A stretch of DNA of 64,000 bases from an uncultured Eubacteriales bacterium (GCA_900548145.1 URJB01000007.1:19099-83098); one strand, 5' to 3'; shown: positions 22,923 to 32,312, numbered from the stretch's first letter. The notes: generated from the letters alone by a model not told the origin. Made by a program: numbers and translations.

Positions 22923-23637
22923 TGGACACCCAGCATTGGGGGTAATTTCATGAAATGCAGCTACGAGTACAAGAAACATTGTGTCGAACTATACCGACAG
23001 GAAAAATGGGCGGAAACGCCAGAAGGAGTAAGCACAGATCGTTTTCATCATGCAGTTGTGGAATGGAATCGGCTTGAAAAGACTTGCGGGCCTGAAATAC
23101 TACAGCATACCGAGAGGCCTCTGCAAAAGTGGACAACGGATGTTTCGCAGTTTGATCTGTCATGGGGCAAATGCTATATTTTACCGATTCTGGATATGAA
23201 CACGAATGAGATTATTTCTTACAGCCTTTCGCTCAGCCCAAACATGGAGCAAATAAAGGATATGCTGCAGAAAGCCTTCCATCGTTTTCCGTCCCTGCAA
23301 GGATTGATCATGCACTCAGATCATGGCTGGCAGTACCAGCACACATTCTACCGCAAAGTACTTCAGAAGCATGGAATCGTTCAATCCATGTCCAGAAAAG
23401 GGAACTGCTATGACAACTGCATTATGGAGACCTTCTTTGGCAGATCGAAGAATGAAATGTTTTATGGTTCTGAGAAGAACTATCCTTCCTTCGAAACTTT
23501 CTCCAAGGCCATTGCAGATCACATCGACTATTACAATAACAGTAGAATCCAAGCTGAAACAAAATGGATGCCTCCCTCTAAATTCAGAGAAGCATCCTTG
23601 GTGATATCCTAATTCTTAAATTTTAAGCTGGTGTCCA
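22923..23637 (+). mobile_element. internally deleted IS3-family element
   Basis: Terminal inverted repeats are visible: CTGGACACCCAGC at the left (TGGACACC at 22923-22930) and GCTGGTGTCCA at the right (GGTGTCCA at 23630-23637). The element is about 0.7 kb against 1.2-1.5 kb for a full IS3 member. It carries one fused OrfA-OrfB frame. Left of it TTACCCCCAAT (22910-22920) and ATTGGGGGTAA (22935-22945) form an inverted repeat that encloses the left end, a possible insertion-site palindrome. No clear target duplication is seen. Confidence 0.75.
22950..23612 (+). pseudogene. fused OrfA'-'OrfB remnant of an IS3-type transposase
   Basis: 220 residues. Residues 1-52 are the start of OrfA (MKCSYEYKKHCVELYRQEKW, CGPEILQH). 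At about position 23107 the sequence jumps in frame to the catalytic core of OrfB: WTTDVSQF (first Asp), LIMHSDHGWQYQH (second Asp), NCYDNCIMETFFG (Glu), giving an intact D-D-E core, then YYNNSRIQAETKWMPP at the end. Missing are the rest of OrfA (HTH and leucine zipper) and the first part of OrfB, so it should not transpose by itself. The frame being kept after the loss is curious. Confidence 0.8.
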
Positions 23638-23686
23638 GAAAAATGGGTACATATCAGTGGACGTCTTGCTTTGTTTGTTGTTTGGT

Positions 23687-25819
23687 TTATTCCACGGTGA
23701 ACAGGGTTTCCAATACCTCGGTGCCGGTCAATTCGCGGCTGCGCTCGTCCGGCTGGCGACCGCCGACCCACAGACGCACTTGGCCGCTGTGCGTATGCCG
23801 TGCGCCGTCTTCCTCGTACTCATACAGAGCGGACGGAAGCAGTTTCAACTCTACTTCCCGGCGTTCGCCCGGTTTCAAGCTGACACGTCGGAACGCGGCC
23901 AGCGTGCGCATGGGCACGGGTACTTCCGCGTCTTCCAGATGGATATAGGCCTGAACGATCTCGTCGCCCGCCCGGCCGCCAATGTTCTGCACGGTGGCGA
24001 ACACTCGAACCGGCTCCCCGGCGGCAACTTCCACCCGAAGGCCGGAATAGGCGAAGCGGGTATAGGACAGGCCGTAGCCGAAGGGATAGAGTGGCTTCTG
24101 TTCCCGGAAGCGATAGGTGCGGTTCGTCATGGCATAATCGGTAAAGGCAGGCAGGTCTTCGTCATTGTGGTAGAACGTGACCGGCAGACGGCCCGAGGGA
24201 GAATAATCGCCGAAGATAAGCTGCGCCACAGCCCGTCCGCCCTCCGCGCCGGGATACCACGCCTGAATGATCGCCTTGGCATAGTCGTTGCCGTCGGCCA
24301 GATCAATGGCGCTGCCGCTCATATTGACGATAATTGTAGGCACGTCGGTTTGACCAATGGCGGTGATCAGTGCCCGCTGGCCCTCCGGCAGCAGCAGGTC
24401 GGCCTTGTCGCCGCAGGTCTTCAGCTTGGAATCGGGCATTTCTTCGCCCTCGATGTACTGATCCAGTCCCACGGCCAGAATGACCAGCTCGCAGCGGGAA
24501 GCGATGGCAACAGCCTCGCTGATACGGTCGTTGGGGTTTCTGGAAAGGTCTTCCACCCTGTCCAGACAGAGATGGCTGCCCTGCGCGTAGTACACGCGGG
24601 TCGTCTGGGGCAGCGCTTCCCGAATGCCGTCGTAAACAGTGTGATATTCCCCCGCCGTGCCGCAGTAGTTGCCCTCCAGCGCCACCGTCGAAATGGCGTT
24701 GGGACCGATGACTGCCACGGTATGCAGCTTCGTCCGATCCAGCGGCAGGAAGCCGTCCTGATTTTTCAGCAGCACCAGCGCCTTGCGGGCCGCATCCAGA
24801 TTCAGAGCCCGATGCTCGTCAGTATCCACATCCGCATAGGTCAGGCCGTCCCACGGAGTGGTTTCGCCGGGCAGACCCAGCCGCAGCCGGGTGCGCATCA
24901 GGCGGAAGGCCGCGCTGCGGAGTTCTTCCTCCGTCACCTTGCCCTCGTGATAGGCCGTCAGCAGGTGGCCGTACATCTGGCCGCAGTTCAGGTCGGTTCC
25001 ATTCTTCATGGCCAGCGTCACCGATTCCACCGGCGTATCGCACACATGGTGGTGCAGATGGAAGTCCGCAATGGCCCAGCAGTCGGAGGTGAAATACCCC
25101 TCGAAGCCCCATTTTCTCCGGAGGATCTGCTTCATCAGCACGGAATGGCCGCAGCAGGGCTCGCCATTGGTACGGTTGTACGCGCCCATGAAGCCCTCCA
25201 CACTTGCTTCTGTGGCCAGCGCTTCAAAGGCGGGCAGGTAGGTTTCCCAAAGGTCGCGGGGCGATGCCTCCGCGTCGAACTCATGGCGCAGGCTTTCCGG
25301 GCCGGAATGAACGGCGAAGTGCTTGGCGCAGCCAGCGGCTTTTAGGTGGTCGGGGTCGTCCCCCTGCAGTCCCTTCACAAAGGCCATGCCCAGCCGGGCC
25401 GTCAGGCAGGGATCTTCGCCGTAGGTCTCCTGACCGCGTCCCCAGCGAGGATCCCGGAACAGGTTCACATTGGGGCTCCAGAAGGTCAGTCCCTTGTAAA
25501 TGTCATGGTCGCCGTGTTTTTGGGCTTCGTTGTACTTGGCCCGTCCCTCGGTGGAGATCACGTCCGCGACGCGCTTCATCAGTTCTTCGTCAAAGCAGGC
25601 CGCCAGACCGATGGCCTGTGGGAACACCGTCGCCAGCCCCGCCCGGGCCACGCCGTGAAGCGCCTCATTCCACCAGTTATAGCTGGGGATCCCAAGCCGC
25701 TCAATGGCCGGGGCGGTATAAAGGGTCTGCCACACGCATTCCTCCACGGTCATCTGATCCACAATTTCCCGGGCATGACGTGCGATCTCCGCCTCCCGCT
25801 GCTGGTTATGAAGGGGCAT
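23687..25819 (-). CDS. GH3 beta-glycosidase (beta-xylosidase / beta-glucosidase type)
   Basis: 710 residues, no signal peptide, so cytoplasmic. The N-terminal domain has YNWWNEALHGVARAG and FWSPNVNLFRDPRWGRGQET (both typical of xylan beta-xylosidase-like GH3), KHFAVHSGPE, and the nucleophile Asp in YFTSDCWAIAD near residue 246. The second domain (about 350-560) and a C-terminal fibronectin-III-like domain (YPFGYGLSYTRFAYS onward) complete the family. It should release terminal beta-linked xylose or glucose from imported oligosaccharides. It has its own promoter and is separated from the GH30 gene by a terminator. Confidence 0.92.
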   Translation of the reverse strand: MPLHNQQREAEIARHAREIVDQMTVEECVWQTLYTAPAIERLGIPSYNWWNEALHGVARAGLATVFPQAIGLAACFDEELMKRVADVISTEGRAKYNEAQKHGDHDIYKGLTFWSPNVNLFRDPRWGRGQETYGEDPCLTARLGMAFVKGLQGDDPDHLKAAGCAKHFAVHSGPESLRHEFDAEASPRDLWETYLPAFEALATEASVEGFMGAYNRTNGEPCCGHSVLMKQILRRKWGFEGYFTSDCWAIADFHLHHHVCDTPVESVTLAMKNGTDLNCGQMYGHLLTAYHEGKVTEEELRSAAFRLMRTRLRLGLPGETTPWDGLTYADVDTDEHRALNLDAARKALVLLKNQDGFLPLDRTKLHTVAVIGPNAISTVALEGNYCGTAGEYHTVYDGIREALPQTTRVYYAQGSHLCLDRVEDLSRNPNDRISEAVAIASRCELVILAVGLDQYIEGEEMPDSKLKTCGDKADLLLPEGQRALITAIGQTDVPTIIVNMSGSAIDLADGNDYAKAIIQAWYPGAEGGRAVAQLIFGDYSPSGRLPVTFYHNDEDLPAFTDYAMTNRTYRFREQKPLYPFGYGLSYTRFAYSGLRVEVAAGEPVRVFATVQNIGGRAGDEIVQAYIHLEDAEVPVPMRTLAAFRRVSLKPGERREVELKLLPSALYEYEEDGARHTHSGQVRLWVGGRQPDERSRELTGTEVLETLFTVE

Positions 25820-25875
25820 ATCATCGACTCCTTTCCGTTTGTCAAAAATAGGGCAAATGTTTTTTAAGTTTCTTT

Positions 25876-25904
25876 ACTATACAGCAAAACCCAACGGGAA
25901 GCAA
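25876..25904 (-). promoter_or_regulatory. promoter of the GH3 gene
   Basis: Minus strand: TTGCTT (25904-25899), 17-base spacer, TATAGT (25881-25876), 57 bases before the GH3 start. Confidence 0.5.
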
Positions 25905-25915
25905 GCCCCTTCATC

Positions 25916-25945
25916 ATAGAAAACCCCTTCATAGAAAACCCCTTC
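25916..25945. repeat. two tandem copies of a 15-base unit
   Basis: ATAGAAAACCCCTTC occurs at 25916-25930 and 25931-25945. The second copy overlaps the left arm of the GH30 terminator, so the duplication seems to have arisen from terminator sequence. Confidence 0.6.
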
Positions 25946-25977
25946 GGTTTTCCATCCCACAGGAGAAACCGAAGGGG
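25934..25977 (-). terminator. terminator of the GH30 gene and upstream transport operon
   Basis: CCCCTTCGGTTT (25939-25950) pairs with AAACCGAAGGGG (25966-25977); on the minus strand the stem is followed by TTTTC. It starts eight bases after the GH30 stop. Confidence 0.75.
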
Positions 25978-25984
25978 CTATTGA

Positions 25985-27337
25985 TTATTCGTCCGCGTCC
26001 ATCACATAGGTGCTGATGGAGTGGGCTTCCTGCATCGTTTCCACGACGCGGCCGTTTTTGCGGAGGAAGAACTTGGCGTCCTCGTCCCGACGGTTCAACA
26101 CCACGACCACGATCGTTCCGTCCGGGTTCCGAACGACCAGCGCTTCCAGCGCTTCCCCGAAGCGGGACATGCCGATGCGTACCGCGCCGGGCCGGATATA
26201 GTGGCTGAAATGGCCCAGATAATCAAAGGACAGATTGTAGCGCAGCTCGCCGGTCTCCTCGTCATACATGGCGGGAGCGGAGCAGAAATTGCCCACATGG
26301 TTGGGGCCGCCCTTTCCGTCCAGCAGCAGGTTCCAGTCAATGAAGGCGTTCAGACCGTGATTCATGCTGCCGATCACGTCATGGGCGTACATTTCCGCGT
26401 CCCGCACCTGATGGGTGCCGCCGAAACGGCTGAACTCCACGCAGCCCTCGGAGAAGACCAGCTGCAGCTTCGGGAAGCGCTCATGGGTCATCTGCAGGGC
26501 TTCAAAATGGTCGCCGCTGTACCAGTGAACTGCCGCGCCACCAACCATTTCCGCCACTTCAGGATTGTTCAGCGTCTCGCTGACCCGGTCGAACACCCGC
26601 TCCTTGTTGTGATCCCAGATCAGCAGGCAGACGTCCTCCAGATGATGGCGCTTTAGGGCTGGATAGAGATGGTGCTGAATGAACTCGCGCTCCTGAGCGG
26701 CGTTCATCAGGCAGGAATCCCACGTCTGCACGGCCTTGGGTTCGTTCTGGGAGGATAGCATCTTCACATCTACGCCCGCCTGCTGATAGGCTTCGATGAA
26801 GCGGCAGATGTATTCGGCCCACAGGCTGTAATATTCGGGCTTCAGTTCGCCGCCATGCAGCCGGGAATGATTGGTCTTCATCCATTCCGGGGGGCTCCAC
26901 GGGGTCAGCATCATGCCGATGGGCCGTCCGGCTTCCTCCTGCGCCATCTTCACCAGCGGAAGGACGTACTTCTCCGAACGCGCCGGGTCAAAATCCTTCA
27001 ATTCAAAGTCGTCCGGGGTATTATCGGAGCAATAGATGCCCGCGGAGAAATCGCAGCTGTCCACGGAGGTCCGGCCCAGCGTGTAGGCGTTGCCCTCCGT
27101 GGAGAAATAGTCGTGAGCCAGCTTGCGCTGAAGCTCCTCCGGCATTTTGGCGAACACATAGCCGGACGCGTCGGTGAACGCGCCGCCAAAGCCCAGAATG
27201 GTCTGGTACTGCACCTCGGGGTACAGATTGATCAGCCGGTTCTCCTGCTCGGTCAGCTTCTCGTCCCAGTGAAGCTCCGCGACGCTTTTTTCCTTTTGGC
27301 CGTCCAGATAACGGGTCGTTACTTTCTTCATCTTCAT
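25985..27337 (-). CDS. GH30 glycoside hydrolase
   Basis: 450 residues, started at MKMKKVTTRY after GAAAGGACAG. No signal peptide. A TIM barrel opens with TILGFGGAFTDASGY, the GH30 glycosyl-ceramidase signature; the acid/base Glu is in MLSSQNEPKAVQ (about residue 200) and the nucleophile Glu in LVFSEGCVEF (about 296). A C-terminal beta domain (SFDYLGHFSHYIRPGA, VVVLNRRDED) is present as usual. GH30 members cut beta-glucosyl, beta-xylosyl or fucosyl linkages; the exact specificity is not readable. It follows the FAD oxidoreductase by 30 bases in the transport operon. Confidence 0.92.
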   Translation of the reverse strand: MKMKKVTTRYLDGQKEKSVAELHWDEKLTEQENRLINLYPEVQYQTILGFGGAFTDASGYVFAKMPEELQRKLAHDYFSTEGNAYTLGRTSVDSCDFSAGIYCSDNTPDDFELKDFDPARSEKYVLPLVKMAQEEAGRPIGMMLTPWSPPEWMKTNHSRLHGGELKPEYYSLWAEYICRFIEAYQQAGVDVKMLSSQNEPKAVQTWDSCLMNAAQEREFIQHHLYPALKRHHLEDVCLLIWDHNKERVFDRVSETLNNPEVAEMVGGAAVHWYSGDHFEALQMTHERFPKLQLVFSEGCVEFSRFGGTHQVRDAEMYAHDVIGSMNHGLNAFIDWNLLLDGKGGPNHVGNFCSAPAMYDEETGELRYNLSFDYLGHFSHYIRPGAVRIGMSRFGEALEALVVRNPDGTIVVVVLNRRDEDAKFFLRKNGRVVETMQEAHSISTYVMDADE

Positions 27338-27367
27338 CCTGTCCTTTCGGCAATGATGCATTTTTTC

Positions 27368-28648
27368 TCAAAGATGACCTTCGGTTTGGGCGAATGTATC
27401 GGCAGTCTGATCGGCAGGCACCCATGCGTCGTCGAAATGGATGATGACGCCGGTATCGGCCAGCACCTTCTGAATTGCGGACACAGGCGCGTCATAAACG
27501 GGCTTTTGCTCGTCCAATGCCAGCGCCGCGGCAATCCCGGCCGCCTGACCGGTCAGCACGGCGGGCGGGATCACCCGCAGCACGTCCCAGCCCCAGCCGG
27601 ACGCGGAAGCGCTGCGGCCGCAGGTCAGCAGGTTATCGAAGCCATGCTTGACCAAGGTGCCGAAGGGCACCTCGAACAGCCGGTCCCGATGATCGAAATC
27701 GCAAATGGCTCCAATCGAGGTCTCCTGATGGCGGTACAGATCATCCATGGTCAAGGTCGCATCGCCGTCGATATGACGAGTGGTGCGCAGCTGGGCCTCG
27801 GCGGGCAGGTATTGCACGTCCCGCTCCATTCGGGGCTGATCCTTCACCTTCTCAAACAGCTTGAGCTGATTCTGAATCAGATAATCGCTGACAACCTCCA
27901 CGGACGCGCCGGGGAATTTGGGCATATCCGCCGGGTGATACTGCCCGTACAGGGACGCATTCCCACCGTGATAGCTCACACAGGCCAGACCTACATCGTT
28001 TTTCTCCACCGCCTGTTTGCAGTGGGCCAGATCGGTGCCATAGGCCACCATGGTAAAGAAGTTTTCGCCGTCCACCGTGGGGACTCCTGCCCGCAGCAGC
28101 ACGTCTGCGTCGCCGGTCGCGTCCACCACCATACCGGCCTCATAGAACTGACGGCCCGACTTGCCGTCCACGATCAGTCCTTTACAATGGCCGTCCTCCA
28201 TAACAGGCTGGGAAACCACGGAGTCGTAAAGAATCTTCACGCCGCTGGAATGAAGCAGGTCTACCAGCGCCAGAGCAAACATGCCGATGGAGTAGCGGTT
28301 GGTGGTCGGATGATCCGGCTCGCCGTTTTTCCACTCGTCGGACAGGGAATCAAAGCCGTAGCGGATCGACAGCCGCAGCAGTTCCTCGGCCATGCCCTTG
28401 ATGATCTGCTTGCCCCGGCCATTGCACAGGGGCACCCAGAAGTTGATGAGACCGATGGTCGCCAGTCCGCCCAGCGCCGTGTTTTTCTCCAGAAGCAGGG
28501 TGCTTTTGCCCAGCCGCGCGGCGGAAAGCGCCGCCGCCACGCCGGAAATGCCGCCGCCCGCCACGATCACGTCATATTTTCCCACTGCAGGGATGGTCTC
28601 GCTCCACTGGATGGAGGAAATCGTTGAAGGTGTTGAATTGGTTTGCAT
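27368..28648 (-). CDS. FAD-dependent oxidoreductase (FAD_oxidored family), paralog
   Basis: 426 residues with CGAAAGGAAG upstream. FAD motif VAGGGISGVAAALSAARLG at about 29-47, MVVDATGDADVLLRAG in the middle and TCGRSASASGWGWDVLRV near the end. Close in layout to the protein at 17329-18558 (shared LGGLAT, ATGDAD and SGWGWDV-type blocks). It sits between the sugar-binding protein and the GH30 gene, so a role in oxidising a sugar or aglycone released by the glycosidases is plausible but unproven. Cytoplasmic, no signal peptide. Confidence 0.85.
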   Translation of the reverse strand: MQTNSTPSTISSIQWSETIPAVGKYDVIVAGGGISGVAAALSAARLGKSTLLLEKNTALGGLATIGLINFWVPLCNGRGKQIIKGMAEELLRLSIRYGFDSLSDEWKNGEPDHPTTNRYSIGMFALALVDLLHSSGVKILYDSVVSQPVMEDGHCKGLIVDGKSGRQFYEAGMVVDATGDADVLLRAGVPTVDGENFFTMVAYGTDLAHCKQAVEKNDVGLACVSYHGGNASLYGQYHPADMPKFPGASVEVVSDYLIQNQLKLFEKVKDQPRMERDVQYLPAEAQLRTTRHIDGDATLTMDDLYRHQETSIGAICDFDHRDRLFEVPFGTLVKHGFDNLLTCGRSASASGWGWDVLRVIPPAVLTGQAAGIAAALALDEQKPVYDAPVSAIQKVLADTGVIIHFDDAWVPADQTADTFAQTEGHL

Positions 28649-28704
28649 TGCCGATTTTCTTCCTTTCGGCTCGATGGCCGGTTCGCTAAAGGGGAATGAA
28701 CATT

Positions 28705-28733
28705 GTCCCCGGCAGCGAGGAGCTGCCGGGGAC
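28705..28733 (-). terminator. strong hairpin after the solute-binding protein gene
   Basis: GTCCCCGGCAGC (28705-28716) pairs perfectly with GCTGCCGGGGAC (28722-28733). No good T run follows, so it probably protects the abundant binding-protein mRNA and gives only partial termination. Confidence 0.6.
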
Positions 28734-28758
28734 GGAAGGGTTGTTTACGACCGAAGGC

Positions 28759-30246
28759 TTACTTGTTGTTGGCCAGCCATTCGGTGTACTGACGGGTGTA
28801 TTCTTCCTGAATCTTGCTGACACCGGCTTCTTCCGCCTTGTCGCGGAAGGTCTGCAGACCGGCTTCCACATCCTCTACCAGACCGTACTGGAGGGGCTTG
28901 AGGTACTGATCGACCACGAGCTGGAAATTGGACACTTCGTCCTCCACGCTGGTGCGGTCGAAGGTGAAAGCGCAGGTCAGGGCTTCGCAGGCCTTGTACT
29001 GATCCAGGATCTCGCGGCGCTTAACGTCGCCGGCGCTGTTGCCGCCTTCCAGGCTCAGAGCGTCAGAACGCCAGTTCCAGGTGGACAGACCGCAGGGACC
29101 GAAGTCCTCGGACAGGTTGACGTAATTGCCGTCCTCGTCCAGTTCGTAGTGCACGCCCTCGATACCGTAACGGATGAGGTGATGCAGGGTGGGATCGGTC
29201 AGCACGGCCTGAATGTAGGTCAGGGATTCCTTGATGTGATCGGGGTAAGCGAAGCTGATACCCGTGGCGTTGACGGTGGTGGCGGCATCCTGCAGCACGT
29301 AGCCCTGAGCCACGTTGAAGGGGATGAAGTCCAGCGTCCAGTCAGCCTTGGAGGGATCCTCGGCCTTGGCGTTTTCCAACGCGCTGTAGCGGCCGATGAA
29401 GTTGTCCAGATGGCCGATTTCCATCATGGCGGTGCCAGCCTTCAGCTTTTCGTCGGCAGCCACCGTATCGTTCTGCAGGTCGCGGCTGACGATGCCCTTT
29501 TCCACCAGAGAGCGGATGAGCTTGTAGTCTTCCAGCTGAGCGTCGGAAGCGTAGTAGTTGACCAGATTGTCAGCGGAGCCAACGGGCACCAGACCGTAGT
29601 TCACAGTGCCGGGAGCCCAGACGACCTGCTCCAGACGGGCGAAGTCATAGCCGTAGGTGAACGCGGTGCACAGAGGATTCACATCCGGGTAAGCGGCCTT
29701 CACGCCTTCCAGATAGGCCACGGCGTTCTCGACGGTGTTCGGCACGGGCAGGTTCAGCTTTTCGCACAGGTCGGAGCGGTAGATGATACCGTTGTTGGCG
29801 GCGTAGGTGGTTTCGGGAGCGGGGATGCAGTAGATGTGGCCGTCGATTTTCACATCGTTCCAGGCAATCTCGCTGATGGCGTTCTTCAAATCGGCGTACT
29901 CAGGCAGCTCCAGGTAGTCTTCCAACTCCATGAAAGCACCCTGACGGGCGTAGTCGGGAGAACCCGGCCAAGAGGAATACCACACCATGTCAACGCCGTC
30001 GCCGGTGTTCATGATGATGGGATAGGTGGTCTTGGGATCCCAGTCCAGGAAGCGGACTTCGATGGTGATGCCGTACTTCTCAGCGGAGTAGGCGTTGGCA
30101 GCTTCCATGACCGCGTCGTAGCCGGCGGGCTTGCTGCCGGCGGAGATGGTTACCAGATGGACGGGCTCCTTCGCTTCAGCCACGGCGGCGGGAACGAGGG
30201 ACAGAGCCAGCATGAGAACCAGTACCAGAGAGATGAGTTTCTTCAT
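28759..30246 (-). CDS. sugar ABC transporter extracellular solute-binding protein
   Basis: 495 residues, of the family-1 type that partners LplB/LplC permeases. A signal peptide covers residues 1-24 (LISLVLVLMLALSLVPAAVAEA) and contains no cysteine, so there is no lipobox. That is unusual for a Gram-positive binding protein, which is normally a lipoprotein. The mature chain has GDGVDMVWYSSWPG and IYCIPAPETTYAANNG (ligand-cleft type segments). It should capture an oligosaccharide, probably a plant-glycan fragment given the GH3, GH30, GH2 and GH10 neighbours. No ATPase gene lies in this window, so a shared MsmX-like ATPase is likely. Confidence 0.9.
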   Translation of the reverse strand: MKKLISLVLVLMLALSLVPAAVAEAKEPVHLVTISAGSKPAGYDAVMEAANAYSAEKYGITIEVRFLDWDPKTTYPIIMNTGDGVDMVWYSSWPGSPDYARQGAFMELEDYLELPEYADLKNAISEIAWNDVKIDGHIYCIPAPETTYAANNGIIYRSDLCEKLNLPVPNTVENAVAYLEGVKAAYPDVNPLCTAFTYGYDFARLEQVVWAPGTVNYGLVPVGSADNLVNYYASDAQLEDYKLIRSLVEKGIVSRDLQNDTVAADEKLKAGTAMMEIGHLDNFIGRYSALENAKAEDPSKADWTLDFIPFNVAQGYVLQDAATTVNATGISFAYPDHIKESLTYIQAVLTDPTLHHLIRYGIEGVHYELDEDGNYVNLSEDFGPCGLSTWNWRSDALSLEGGNSAGDVKRREILDQYKACEALTCAFTFDRTSVEDEVSNFQLVVDQYLKPLQYGLVEDVEAGLQTFRDKAEEAGVSKIQEEYTRQYTEWLANNK

Positions 30247-30312
30247 TCCAGAGACTTCCTTTCTTTGAATGAATATCTATCGGCGGTCTTTGACCGCTAA
30301 TAAGCATGGGAA

Positions 30313-31209
30313 TCAGCCCTTGACCGCGCCCACGGTCAGACCCTTGACGAAATAGCGCTGCACGAAGGGATAGACCAGCACCACCGGGCCGGTGGCCACG
30401 ATGGCCATGGCCATTTTCAGGGTCTCGGAGGGCAGCTTTACATCGGTGCTCACGCCCGCCTGCTGCATACTCTTGATGGCATTGGACATGTTGACCATGC
30501 GGTAGAGGTAATACTGCAGCGTGTGCTTGGATTCGGTCTTGATGAATAGCATGGAGGAATACCAGTCGTTCCACTTGCCCAACGCGATAAACAGACCGAT
30601 GGTCGCCAGCGCGGGCGTAGCCAGCCGCAACGCGATCTGCACGAAGATACGCAGGTCGCCGGCACCGTCGATCCGGGCGGATTCCACTACCTCGTTTGGC
30701 ACGCACTGCTTAATAAAGTTACGCATCAGCAGGATGTTGTAGCTGCTCAAAAGGGAAGGAACGATCAGCGCCCACATGGTGTCCCGCATTCCCAGGTACT
30801 GGGTGATGACCATGTACCACGGAATCAGACCGCCGCCAAACAGCTGCGTGAAGTAGAACATGAAGGAGAACACGTTGCGGCTGCGGAAGTCCTGCCGGGA
30901 TAGGGCGTAACCGGTCATGGCCGTCAGAAACAGACCGAAGACCGTGGTCGCCAGCGTGGTGATGATCGTCACCTTATAGGCGTTGATCAGGCCCTGCGGA
31001 TTGCGGAACAGATATACATAGCTGTCCACGCTCCATTTTTGCGGGAAGAAGGAGTAACCGTTGCGGACGACCACATCGTTATCCGTAAAGGAACCGATCA
31101 GCAAAAGCAGGAAGGGAAGCAGGCACAGCAGCGCGAACAGCCCGACCAGCACCGTGGAGACCCGGTTGAACACCCGGTAGCCCCGATTGGATTTTCTGCG
31201 CATTTCCAT
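30313..31209 (-). CDS. lplC: sugar ABC transporter permease, LplC type
   Basis: 298 residues with six predicted membrane helices. The cytoplasmic EAA loop reads VVESARIDGAGDLRIFVQIA and lies between helices 4 and 5, as needed for contact with the ATPase. N-terminal VLVGLFALLCLLPFLLLLIGSF is helix 1. It pairs with the LplB-type permease 18 bases upstream and the binding protein 66 bases downstream. The name reflects the family, not a proven substrate. Confidence 0.92.
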   Translation of the reverse strand: MEMRRKSNRGYRVFNRVSTVLVGLFALLCLLPFLLLLIGSFTDNDVVVRNGYSFFPQKWSVDSYVYLFRNPQGLINAYKVTIITTLATTVFGLFLTAMTGYALSRQDFRSRNVFSFMFYFTQLFGGGLIPWYMVITQYLGMRDTMWALIVPSLLSSYNILLMRNFIKQCVPNEVVESARIDGAGDLRIFVQIALRLATPALATIGLFIALGKWNDWYSSMLFIKTESKHTLQYYLYRMVNMSNAIKSMQQAGVSTDVKLPSETLKMAMAIVATGPVVLVYPFVQRYFVKGLTVGAVKG

Positions 31210-31227
31210 AGTGACCAGCCTCCTTTC

Positions 31228-32178
31228 TCAGAACAGCGCCATATCTGGCTCCACCTTGCGCACCAGCACGTTGGAGCCCAGCACCAGCAGCAGACCCACC
31301 ACGGACTGATACAAGCCCACCGCCGTACCGCGGCTGATATCGAAGGTCTCGGTAGCGGCGCGGAACACGTAGGTGTCGATAATTTCGGTGGTGTTCCGTA
31401 CCAGCGGCACATTGCCCACCAGCTGATAGAACAGGTCGAACTGGCCGCGCATGATGTTGCCCAGGCTCATCAGGAACAGAATGACGATCGTGGGCCGCAG
31501 ACAGGGCAGGGTGATGTGGATGATCTCCTGCCAGAAGGTGGCGCCGTCCAGATCGGCCGCCTCGTACAGATCGTCGCTGATACCTGTAATGGCCGACAGA
31601 TAAACCACGGTGCCGTAGCCGGTGGTCTTCCAAAAGTTCACGATGGGAATCAGGATGTACCAGACCCACGGCGTTTCGTAGTAGTAGAACTTGTCCATGC
31701 CCAGCGTGAGCCGCAGGCTGTTGATAAAACCGTTGGAGTTGAACAGGGCGAAGCAGATGGTACCTACCAGCACCATGGACACGAAGTGCGGCAGAAACAT
31801 CAGCGTCTGGCAGGTCTTTTTGAAAAACTTGGCGCTCATCTCCGCCAGCATGATGGCGAAAGCGATCCGAAGCGCTGTGCCGATGACGATGAAAATGATG
31901 TTATACAGAAGCGTATTTGCCGTAAACGTCCACGCCGCGCCGGAGGAGAAAAGAAACTTGAAGTTATTCAGCCCCACAAAGCGGCTGCCGAACAGACCCT
32001 TGCGCACGTTGTAGTCGGTGAAGGCATAATAAATGCCGACCATGGGCAGATAATTGAACACCAGAAAGAACGCGACGCTGGGAATCATCATCACCAGCAG
32101 CATGGGATTCTTTTTGGCGTCATAACGAAGATTGCTGAAAAACCCTCCCTTAGCCAACCCGTTTTTCTGGGAACGCAT
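31228..32178 (-). CDS. lplB: sugar ABC transporter permease, LplB type
   Basis: 316 residues from MRSQKNGLAKGG, preceded by GGGAGG; a longer frame to 32202 begins before the ribosome binding site and is rejected. Six helices (first: PMLLVMMIPSVAFFLVFNYL). The EAA loop contains DLYEAADLDGATFWQEIIHI. First gene of the transport operon, with a good promoter 57 bases upstream, divergent from the GH2 gene. With LplC it forms the membrane channel. Confidence 0.92.
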   Translation of the reverse strand: MRSQKNGLAKGGFFSNLRYDAKKNPMLLVMMIPSVAFFLVFNYLPMVGIYYAFTDYNVRKGLFGSRFVGLNNFKFLFSSGAAWTFTANTLLYNIIFIVIGTALRIAFAIMLAEMSAKFFKKTCQTLMFLPHFVSMVLVGTICFALFNSNGFINSLRLTLGMDKFYYYETPWVWYILIPIVNFWKTTGYGTVVYLSAITGISDDLYEAADLDGATFWQEIIHITLPCLRPTIVILFLMSLGNIMRGQFDLFYQLVGNVPLVRNTTEIIDTYVFRAATETFDISRGTAVGLYQSVVGLLLVLGSNVLVRKVEPDMALF

Positions 32179-32234
32179 ATCAGTACCTCCCTGTCTGTAC
32201 ATTTGATTATCGTCAAAGTGTCATTACGTTTTTG

Positions 32235-32263
32235 ATTGTAGCAATAAGCAGCGTCCCGGACAA
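32235..32263 (-). promoter_or_regulatory. promoter of the lplB-lplC-binding protein operon
   Basis: Minus strand: TTGTCC (32263-32258), exact 17-base spacer, TACAAT (32240-32235). Confidence 0.6.
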
Positions 32264-32312
32264 TGCATAATCGAGCAATGAAATAAAACGATTGTGCAAT
32301 TATTTTTCCTTC

